From Trochalopteron elliotii (Eukaryota > Chordata > Aves > Passeriformes > Leiothrichidae): a DNA stretch of 64,000 nt. The stretch covers positions 4,064,420 through 4,128,419 of the forward strand of contig JANPWX010000072.1 in the NCBI GenBank assembly GCA_024734555.1. The letters are read 5' to 3'. Made by a program: the position numbers and the translations under genes. The notes under the pieces are model-generated. The model worked only from the letters and a program-made list of their open reading frames with translations. It was not told the origin of the DNA and did no database searches. Within the stretch, counting starts at the first letter, position 1. The number at the start of each line of letters is the position of its first letter. Positions 53,701 to 61,017 of this stretch are shown here, piece by piece.

Positions 53701-56399
53701 GAAACCAAGAGCTGCTGCAGGACTCTTTTATCATGCCCTGTTCCTTGAGATCAAATAAATCCCAGAGGATGGTGAGGCATAATCATTTGAGGTACTGCAT
53801 GCAGTCATTCATTCAGTTTTCAAGTATTAACCCTTCACAATCATGCAGTCCTACTGTCTCTCTGGGCCACTGGATTGCTCCATGCAGGATACTTTCTCCT
53901 GATCAGTTTAAAGCAGGTCAGCTTGACAAAAACAGCTTTACTCAGCCATTGATAGATGTCCTACTGTCTACAAAGCACCAGATCTAATGCTTACCCTCTC
54001 CCTTCAGCTCAGAACTATTTGATACTTATGTGACATTAGCTGATTTTTAACTTCCCTTTGCTGATCAGGACTGCATATGTCTCAAAGCTGAACAAGAGAT
54101 TAAGATGTCTGCTGAAACAACTAATTTCAAATAAAATTGCACCCCCACTCTTCTCCAGTCTCCCTTGACCATGAAGACTAAGTTTTATTTGACATTTTGG
54201 TCTTAATGATGATTTATTAGATGTGGCATGGTTAGACACTTTTTATCTCCATTAAATCTTAATGGCTACATTTTGCCTTTTTCTACTGAAATGGTTCATG
54301 GAAGTAAAAGCAGTTAACAGACTCTGCTATTAAGCACATGTTGCTTGGAGATACAATAATGATACTTCAAAGTCTCTCCCACAATTTGCTAATGCAAATT
54401 TCACAATCACATTTAAAGTCATTTTTGCTAGTCAAACTATTAAGGTTTAGTTTCAAGGTGGGAATTGTACTTAAAATTATCATCTCATGAATATCATGGA
54501 ACATGATTATTTGTAACACTGTAGCAGTGATGATAAGGCACTAAGACTTTAAAATATAGCCTATTAGGTTTTACTATAACATTCAGCCCCCATAAAATTG
54601 GACATGAGCCAATAAAATGAAAACCTTTTTCTAAAAATTATACACTGAACAAGTCCTCTTTTTTTGCTAAACAAAGTATACTTTTAACCAAGGTAAGTTC
54701 TTTCTTTTCTTCTAATATATTTACAGAGTTCAAAATAAGAGAAAATCTAGCCTGATCTGCATTTTACAAGTTACTAAATCTCTGAGGTTTATGCTGTTGT
54801 GTAACTTTTACATGGCTAAAGTTTATAATTTAGAAAGGCATAGAGTCTTCAGCTAATGGAGAATCAACAGCTTTTTAGAATAATTGTTTCCATTGCTAAC
54901 TGCTTTCACTGATGAAATGTCAGTTTATATTCTCATTTTCTGCCACTTCTTCTTTGAGTTTCTCCTCTCCTAGCCTTACACACTAAATTCACTTAGGTGA
55001 GTTTTAAATTTTGGAAATGGAATTGGTTTTCTGGTTCTCTCCTTTCCTTCAAAAAAAGCAGGAAAAAGAAAGAACAGAACACCAACATTAACAAGACCAG
55101 AAATATTTAACAGTAAAAATGGAGCTAACGCTCTACCAGAAATTTCAAATGTTCACATTTAAAAGCCCACATTACATCATTTGGACAAGTTTAGTACTTA
55201 GTGCAACAAATGATTGACTAAGGGTCCCCTGGAATGTGGGAAAACAAAATAAAACAGTGTAGGTATTATCAATCTCTAAGTCCTTTATAAATCCTGAGTA
55301 ACAAAAGTACCAGCTACTCAAGGAAGCATTAGAGTTGCAACTTAAAAAGCACTGAAATGTGAATCTCACTCACTTGAAACATGAATATCTATGCATTGAT
55401 GTCATGATGAAAGCATTGCCTAAATACATGTAATCCCACTTTGCTGATACAGAACTGAACTGGAACAATTTCACAGGTTTATGAACAGGATCTGCCTTAG
55501 CCAACAAGACAGTTTGATCCCATGTACTGCTCAACCCATTAGACAACAGACCTTTCAGACTAAACGAGATCGTTAAGATTCATGCTTTAGGCAAACTAAT
55601 GACATATTTACTCTGTAATTGCTAAAGTTGCAAAGGAATAATAAAATTACATGGCTTTTCCCTGTTAGGAGAGAAAAGCATATGTTGAAATCACTTAAGT
55701 AGACGTAAGCCCAAATGAATTTGTAGGTCAGTACTTTTGAAGTTTTGACATAACTTTGAATATTTTTGCTTATTTTAAAAAAAGAAAAGCATGTGAAATT
55801 AATAATGTATACATTATGATCTTTTTGGGGTCAGCAGAAGAGCATCACGAAATTGAATAATGCTTAGTTTGTTTCACAGAAAGACTTCCACAAATCCAAT
55901 GAGGAGACACTTCATTCTTTCAGCAATGCTGTTTTTCCAAGCGATGCATAGATGACTAAAGGACTTGTGCAATTCAAAGCTGGGATTTAATTGTATTCTG
56001 TTCATTATAAATGATATTTGTCTTTAACAAATTTAGCCAGGGTCTGAGCTTCTGTTAAGCATCCTCTTTGCAGAGGTCTCAATTACACAGTATGTTTTCT
56101 TTTGCTCTGCTTTACATTTCTGTCTCTGGCAATTGTCATCACATAAGTTCCTGGCATAGCCACAGGCCATAAATTTAACATCTAAACAAATACTGAATAA
56201 TAACAACAAGAAATCTTAAATGGACAAAAAAACAGGAAAAAATTACTTCTTTTTCCCTTACCATGTTGAATACAGCCATGGTTAATATTATAGCAGTGGT
56301 TGTCAATGTAAGAGTGATCCTTGGCCAAGGACGGTTTGCAATTATTCCAGATGATTTCAGGATCCACAACAATGAAGCTGATGCTTTCTTGCTACATTG
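23634..56399 (-). CDS. ADCY2: ADCY2 (adenylate cyclase type 2), last ten coding exons
   Basis: Membrane adenylate cyclase type 2 turns ATP into cAMP at the plasma membrane. It is stimulated by Gs-alpha and, when Gs is active, by G-beta-gamma. Ten minus-strand exons join in frame: 56399-56262, 47617-47498, 43818-43634, 42147-42063, 36398-36240, 32060-31914, 30821-30714, 28688-28574, 24429-24305 and 23786-23634, giving 444 residues plus TGA. In order they encode the latter part of the second membrane cassette, an extracellular loop with four N-glycosylation sequons, the last transmembrane helices, and the whole C2 cyclase domain. Expected C2 catalytic residues are present: Lys of 'KTIGSTYMA' and Asp of 'QYDIWGNT' for adenine, Asn and Arg of 'NTVNVASRM' for catalysis, and Lys of '[10 protein letters not shown]'. 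The protein ends 'SLSQGNVAS', as in mammals. The N-terminal half lies to the right of the window. No damage is seen. Confidence 0.95.
24305..24429 (-). CDS. ADCY2: ADCY2 exon: catalytic Asn/Arg segment
   Basis: The exon is 125 bases. The first two bases complete Gly, then '[19 protein letters not shown]', '[16 protein letters not shown]' and 'VLDKIQ' follow. The acceptor is TTTCCAG| and the donor CAG|GTAAGT. It carries the adenine-binding Asp and the transition-state Asn and Arg of the C2 domain. A CR1 copy begins about 30 bases upstream in the transcript. Confidence 0.95.
24461..24906 (+). mobile_element. CR1 LINE copy in ADCY2 intron
   Basis: The copy runs from 'gagaaaggcaacaaagctgg' through remnants of the ORF2 C-terminus ('[11 protein letters not shown]', '[16 protein letters not shown]' at 24462-24570) and the 3' region ('ggaatgggctgcccagggag', 'ccctggaggtgtttaagaaa') to the terminal 'cctgtgattctgtga'. 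It is 5'-truncated and inactive. It lies antisense to ADCY2, about 30 bases outside the exon at 24429. Confidence 0.92.
24907..28573 (-). other. ADCY2 intron (rest, beyond the CR1 copy)
   Basis: The intron between exons 28574-28688 and 24305-24429. Apart from the CR1 copy it holds a small tandem duplication at 27431-27476 and no supported gene. Confidence 0.7.
27431..27476. repeat. Tandem duplication of a 23-base unit
   Basis: Two adjacent copies of a 23-base unit ('ctgatacaaatgtttttgca' plus three bases), differing at two positions. It is a recent-looking replication slip inside an ADCY2 intron. Confidence 0.85.
28574..28688 (-). CDS. ADCY2: ADCY2 exon: C2 helix and QxxER motif
   Basis: The exon is 115 bases, starts in phase 0 and leaves one base of a Gly codon. 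The acceptor is AATTCAG| and the donor TAG|GTGAGT. It encodes '[20 protein letters not shown]' and '[12 protein letters not shown]'. Gln-Glu-Pro-Glu-Arg spanning the junction is the QxxER G-beta-gamma contact. Confidence 0.95.
30714..30821 (-). CDS. ADCY2: ADCY2 exon: purine-binding lysine segment
   Basis: The exon has 36 codons in phase 0, acceptor TTTTACAG| and donor CAG|GTACAG. It encodes '[20 protein letters not shown]' and '[16 protein letters not shown]'. The Lys of KTIG contacts adenine in the C2 domain. The end is the first half of the QEHA-type G-beta-gamma site. Confidence 0.95.
31914..32060 (-). CDS. ADCY2: ADCY2 exon: C2 domain, first strand
   Basis: The exon has 49 codons in phase 0, acceptor TTGGACAG| and donor GAT|GTATGT. 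It encodes '[20 protein letters not shown]' and '[16 protein letters not shown]', the first beta strand and helix of the cyclase homology fold. Confidence 0.95.
36240..36398 (-). CDS. ADCY2: ADCY2 exon: start of cytoplasmic C2 region
   Basis: The exon has 53 codons in phase 0 and acceptor TAACAG|. It encodes '[20 protein letters not shown]', the coiled linker '[20 protein letters not shown]' and '[11 protein letters not shown]'. The donor is GAG|GTCAGC, weaker than the others because it has C at +3. Confidence 0.93.
36399..42062 (-). other. ADCY2 intron of about 5.7 kb
   Basis: The intron between exons 42063-42147 and 36240-36398. It contains a (GTTT)n microsatellite at 38721-38754 and a somewhat more GC-rich patch at 39420-39700 with a 125-codon plus-strand open frame (39320-39697) that resembles no known protein. 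Confidence 0.7.
38721..38754. repeat. (GTTT)n microsatellite
   Basis: Seven to eight GTTT units with one interrupted unit, inside an ADCY2 intron. Confidence 0.9.
42063..42147 (-). CDS. ADCY2: ADCY2 exon: last membrane helix
   Basis: The exon is 85 bases. The first base completes the Arg codon from the previous exon, then '[19 protein letters not shown]' and 'ITLLVLGRQ' follow. The acceptor is TTTATAG| and the donor CAG|GTAAGA. It ends the membrane cassette before the C2 domain. Confidence 0.93.
43634..43818 (-). CDS. ADCY2: ADCY2 exon: two membrane helices
   Basis: The exon is 185 bases, starts in phase 0 and leaves two bases of an Arg codon. The acceptor is TTGCCAG| and the donor AG|GTAGGT. 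It encodes '[17 protein letters not shown]', the cytoplasmic 'RINYELK' turn, a second helix, and '[13 protein letters not shown]', all clear ADCY2 landmarks. Confidence 0.93.
43819..47497 (-). other. ADCY2 intron containing a coding-like fragment
   Basis: A 3.7 kb intron. It is AT-rich except for about 45234-45760, where two overlapping minus-strand frames of 95 and 167 codons occur (separate entry). Confidence 0.65.
45234..45518 (-). pseudogene. Unidentified coding-like fragment in ADCY2 intron
   Basis: The minus frame open from 45518 to the stop at 45234 reads, near its middle, '[20 protein letters not shown]' followed by '[20 protein letters not shown]'. This looks like genuine alpha-helical, TPR-like protein rather than chance translation of AT-rich DNA, and the stretch is GC-richer than its surroundings. 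An overlapping minus frame (45757-45254) is open for 167 codons, and the change of frame near 45500 would fit a decayed retrocopy. I do not recognise the parent gene. Alternatives are an unannotated exon or coincidence. Confidence 0.3.
47498..47617 (-). CDS. ADCY2: ADCY2 exon: glycosylated extracellular loop
   Basis: The exon has 40 codons in phase 0, acceptor TTTCTAG| and donor CCG|GTAAGT. It begins '[10 protein letters not shown]' and ends '[11 protein letters not shown]'. It holds four N-X-S/T sequons packed into 14 residues (NSS, NAS, NSS, NQT). This loop is the least conserved part of the family, so its call rests on the flanking 'FFLD' and 'QNN-FFLP' and on the frame. Confidence 0.88.
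48620..48925 (-). mobile_element. CR1 LINE 3' fragment
   Basis: On the plus strand it starts with the reverse complement of the CR1 end ('tcacagaactttcagggttg', 'gaccatccagtccaaccccc') and continues through 'ctccacaacctccctgggca' and 'aagaagttcttcataatatt' to about 48925. It is 5'-truncated, with internal deletions. It lies in the same orientation as ADCY2. Confidence 0.88.
50654..50812 (+). mobile_element. CR1 LINE 3' end, short fragment
   Basis: It matches the CR1 3' end from 'cccagagaggctgtgcagtc' through 'tcctttccaacttgatccat' to the terminal 'tctgtgattct'. It is a heavily 5'-truncated copy antisense to ADCY2. Confidence 0.85.
53140..53587 (+). mobile_element. CR1 LINE 3' fragment
   Basis: It runs from 'tctagagaagggccacaaag' through 'ctgagagagttggggttgtt' and 'agcctggagaagagaagact', with the end of ORF2 broken by changes, to the terminal 'attctatgattctatgat'. 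It is inactive and antisense to ADCY2. Confidence 0.92.
56262..56399 (-). CDS. ADCY2: ADCY2 exon: second-cassette membrane helix
   Basis: The exon has 46 codons, phase 0 at both ends, acceptor CACTTAG| and donor ATG|GTAAGG. It starts '[15 protein letters not shown]', passes through '[20 protein letters not shown]' and ends Phe-Asn-Met. A second AG eight bases further in would disturb the frame. It is the most 5' ADCY2 exon in the window. Confidence 0.92.
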
Positions 56400-58739
56400 C
56401 TAAGTGCAAACAGTTTGGAAAAGAGAAAAAAAAAGATCTTTAGGATATTTAATTAGTATAAACAAAGGTAGAATTAAGATATCTCAAGACTGAGGGCAGC
56501 AATAATCTTACAACATAGTACAGAACTATTTAACTATTATAGTCTCATGAGAATTACAGATAATGATTAAACATGAAAATAAAGTAAAATTTATTTAAAA
56601 TATCTGCCATAATATCAATTCCATTAGATAATTACAATTTGCAAATACCTTACTAAACATTCTACACATATTACTAATAATAGCAAAATACAGAGTTGAC
56701 AGCAGCATCATTACTTTTAACATCAGCAAACCCTTGAAAATGAACTGACCTGCCTTGACTGAATTGAAAGAGTCATGTTTTAGCCTCTGGAAACTTCAAA
56801 ATGTAAATAATGACTCTGCAAAGTCTTTGACACAGAATAAAGGCTAGATGTATCCCTGGCAGCCCACAAAACATGAGAGTTTCCAGGCTTTTCTTTCATT
56901 TTTTTTTTGAGTCTCGTTTGATAATTAATTTTAAATGGAAAATAACTCAGCGAAGCAAATAAACCTTCCCTAAAACTATCTAGAAGGCAAATAAGCATTC
57001 CATAGAAAACTGGACATAAAATTTGACACAAAAAGTATTTAGTGAATAAAAAAATTTTCTTACATGGTGGCAAAAATTAACAATAAAAAACTCTGACTCA
57101 TTTAATCTGCTTCTAAGAAGACACTGCAAAATCTCCATTCATACATGCATAGTGCCTAGAGGCACAAGAGGCTCACAGAGAATAAACAACGATTTGTGAC
57201 ACATTCAATAAACATTAATTTTCCCAAAACTTTAGCAATGAGGAGATAAGGTTGCCTAGAAGCATCTTGTGCCCTTTCCAAATGTCAAATTCAGTTATAT
57301 GGAAACCTCTGTAAAAAAGGCAAAAAAAAAATTAAGGAACATGACAATCCCAGAAAAATAATCGTTTTTTTCAACATCTTTTTTCTATTTACTTAATATT
57401 ATCCAAGATGGCTTTGCATATTGTTTTCACCCTTGCTCCAGCCATCAGCAGACATACAAGCTCAGGAAGTGTCAAAAATGATAACTCAAGCATGACAAAC
57501 TAGCAAATATAGGACTTAATTTACAGCATGTAAAATGTATTTTTTCAGGTTCAATAGCTGTGGCACATCATGCTAAATTACACCACTACCCTACACTTGG
57601 GATGCATTTTGCAGGAAGGTCTTTATCATACTGCACATAAGTATTTTGCTCCTAATTATACATTATTTGGACAAATCCACTGTATATGCAGAGGTTTTTT
57701 TACATATTGTTTCCTTTCATGACAGGGAGTTTTGCATACTGAATTGGACAGATTCTGAATTCAGTTCCAGGAAAGTCAAAACAATCACTGGAATCTTAAG
57801 GATGGACAAAGAAAAGGGGAAAAACAGGCAGCTTTTATATACACATTACTCCTCTCCCTTATTAAAAACACACCCAAAAGCATACAGCCTGCATTTTTGA
57901 ACAAAAACTTCCTGCTCAAAAGCCTTTTTGAACTCTCCAACCTTGTTCTTCAGCCCTAAGAACACAGCAAATTTCAAGATAAATTGAATCCACACATAGA
58001 TTTTACAAAAATTTTGTCATCCCTCCCGCTTCAATATAGCAAAAAGCACAAAACATTGATTGCTACTGTTGCTACAGAAGGCAAGTGTTCCGATGGATGC
58101 AGGGAGTGGATCTGTGTGAAAATGAATCATTCAGTTATCTGTCTAGCCTGCCTAAAACTCAATGAGTCAGGGAGCATGGATTTATGGCAAATTAAAACAG
58201 TCATGCATTCATGCCCTAATTACTCTATTATAGCTCACCTGGAGCTTTACTACAACTTAACCTACATTGTTCTGTGATTTCCTTGGAAATGTAAAAGCAG
58301 CTGGATAAGTTTAAGTTGCATTAGACACAAAAAACTAGACAAGTACACTGAGAAAGTACTAGGAATATAAAATAACTAAAGTTTTTTGTATATATATACA
58401 TGTAAAGCTGTACACTGTGTTCTTTCTGAATTACATTTCTGGGAACTATACTGTTAAAGGAAAGCCTTTAGGATTAGAAATTCCAAGAAAATAAGCTAAT
58501 GATGGAAATAAATTATCTGGTCTAAACAAGACATAATTTATTATGAATTTTACAGTGTTTATGTTACCTGATGAGAAGCTAATCAAACACAAAGACCTGG
58601 TGATGATCAAAAGGGCAATGACAGTTGATGAGGAACATCATCAACAGAAGCCACTGAATTTGCTGCTTCTAAGACGACTGAAAGAGGTTGCTGCAGTCAT
58701 GTTTTCTGATGGGAAACCAACCAAGAAGCTTCAATGAAA

Positions 58740-59830
58740 AATATTGCTTTCCAGGATGCCCCGCAGACAAAGGGTGATTCCTGCCTAAAAGGGTAGCAGG
58801 CTGGCAGAGGACAATTATTTTTCCTAGTGGGCAGAAAGAAACTTGGAATTTTGTGAAACAGCATGGTATATCTTAAGGGCATTGTGGGTATGTGGAAAAC
58901 CTACATGACATTTATGGGACAGGACACAGGAGAGGAAAGGAAGGCATAAATGTAGGATCAGAGATGTACAAATATAGGTAGCTGGTGACCAGACGGGACG
59001 AAAGGAAATAGATGCAGGTGAGCACTTTTCTAAAGGAGTCTGCCGCATATTGTTATTAAATTCTATCTCTAACCATCTTCTGTGTAAGTGCAGTCCTTAT
59101 TCAGAGCCTGCATGTGTGTGAGTGGTAGCAAACTTCGTGCTGGACTAGACAGCAAGGGGCATGGGATGGGTGCCAGGCACTGGAGAGAGATTACACAGGT
59201 GAGGCAACTGAGGGCTGGGTGTCAGTAGCGGAACTGTGTCAGACCAGTCCCTGAGGATACCCACAGGGTGTGGGGGGACTGTGTGTGTAACCACAAAGAA
59301 AATTCAAACAGAACTGGTTGGCAAGTAGGAGATCTACATTTGGAAAATACCAAGATTTGAGTTACTTGGTAAAGAGGGCAGAGTCTGGGTATGGATATTG
59401 TATTGTAAAATTCCACATGCCAGACCCATGAGTGAAAGTGTGCCTGTGGATGATGACAGTCAGGAAGTGTATAGTCCACCAGCCCTGATCCTCCAGAAAG
59501 AAAGAACCAGACCATCAGTGTTGATCATGTTCATGTGAGTGCCGTAAGAGAGCTGTTCTGTCCATGGATCTATGTGATTGGTGCTCTGTGTATGGTACAT
59601 GCCCATTTTCCTATTGGAAATACATGCTCAACCTCACGACAGGTTGTGCCTCGGACTTCAGTGGGAGTGGGACAGGAGGGTCCCCTCCCTGGGTTTTAAA
59701 TTCCATCAAATTTTGCCTCAGTGGGTCAGGAAGGAGCACTTCCCAGCTCCAGAGCTCCAACAGACCCAACAAGCTCTAGCAGCCCTTACTTTCAACATCA
59801 AAACTTTAAAAACCACAGCTCAGTAAAAAA
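58740..59830 (+). mobile_element. Probable solo LTR or LTR-retrotransposon remnant
   Basis: This block is more GC-rich than the flanking intron and has a phrase order like the LTR and start region of avian ERVL-type elements. An ATTAAA signal at 59056-59061 is followed by 'ctatctctaaccatcttctg' and 'gtgtgtgagtggtagcaaac', then a long leader-like stretch. No intact viral gene is present. The borders are approximate because I could not see matching terminal TG/CA ends or target-site duplications. The class is recognised from memory only. Confidence 0.4.
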
Positions 59831-60377
59831 CACAAAACAATGTTGCAAAAAAGGTGCTTTCTTGTTTTAGTAGTGCTACACAATGTAAATTGGGTTTTTT
59901 CTCTACTCATATGAACAATTTGCATTATCTTAATTCTGAGGATAAAATTAACTTTCACACAGAAAAATCTCTGCTGAATCCCAGTATCTAAATACAAGAA
60001 AGTCAGCATCAAATGATAGTAACTTTTCAAACTTTTCTACTTAAATATCAATGCTTCCATTTGTTAAATTTGAGCTTTCTTCGTATTTGAAAGTAATAAT
60101 TGAAAAAACGTACAGTATAGAATTGCTGAGACCACTTAGCATGTATTTCTGAGAACTCCCTTTGTTTTCAAAGTGCCTGGAAAACAGGTACAGACTTAGG
60201 TAACTTCTGTACTAAAATTCCTTGCAATAATTCCAATTTTTCTTTGCTTACAAGATTTTTGAACAATATCACCTGACCTTGATAATATATTTTAGCAAGG
60301 AGGAACTTATTGGACTGATTTTCTGTGTTTCTTTAAAAAAGTGTTTTCCTGCTACCATTAAGGAAAAAAACAGAAGG

Positions 60378-60394
60378 AAAAAAAAAAAAAAAAA
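60378..60394. repeat. A-run
   Basis: Seventeen consecutive A residues next to another A-rich stretch. It could be simple sequence or a retroposon tail; no body was recognised on its 5' side. Confidence 0.8.
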
Positions 60395-60996
60395 GAGTGA
60401 CTTTATCACTTAAAAAAGGTCCGGAGAACAACATAAATTTGAGGAAACAATATATCATTCAGCCAATGAGATTAATCAAATTAATCAATAAAGAAATTCT
60501 ATTTCCATTGCTCTTGCTAAAATTACAAAATGCTGCTGGCTCTAACTGAAGGACAATCTGAGTGATGTTAAGAGTGCAACTTTTAAAATGAAGTTCTAGA
60601 TCACTTGTCAAACAGAAGCACAACAGAATGATGTATTTCTAACCAGGCTGTTTAATGCACAGCTTTGAGTTCTGGAGGGGAAAATTTGGTACCTCTACCC
60701 TGACCATGTTATTTGTTAAGCCAGTGAGGGTCCTGAATGGAAAACTTGTGATAAAACTCTAAAAATCTTTAAGCCATTAAGTAGATATTCCTTGGAAAAC
60801 ATGAACGAATACACTGCTGAATAATAATTCTCTGTGTGAATAACAGATTTGCTGAATTTAATTTCACTTTTGAGCAGTCCAGATCCAGTCCATATGTAGT
60901 AAAATAGAGGAAGTTCAGTACAGGTGAAAATCTGGGGAATCCCTGGAAGCAGAACTGGAGGGGTGGAGGTAATCATTAAAACCACTTTTAAAAGTC

Positions 60997-61017
60997 ATTT
61001 ACATGACATGTAAATGT
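60997..61017. repeat. Perfect short inverted repeat
   Basis: CATTTACAT and ATGTAAATG flank a three-base GAC centre. The arms resemble the octamer bound by POU-domain factors (ATGCAAAT) with one change. Function unknown. Confidence 0.6.

Larger units (their letters stand above)
47618..56261 (-). other. ADCY2 intron of about 8.6 kb
   Basis: This is the largest intron fully inside the window. It carries three CR1 copies (48620-48925, 50654-50812, 53140-53587). Other open frames are short; the longest is 109 codons at 50228-50557 on the plus strand, and a 98-codon minus frame lies at 52577-52873. None matches a known family. Confidence 0.7.
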
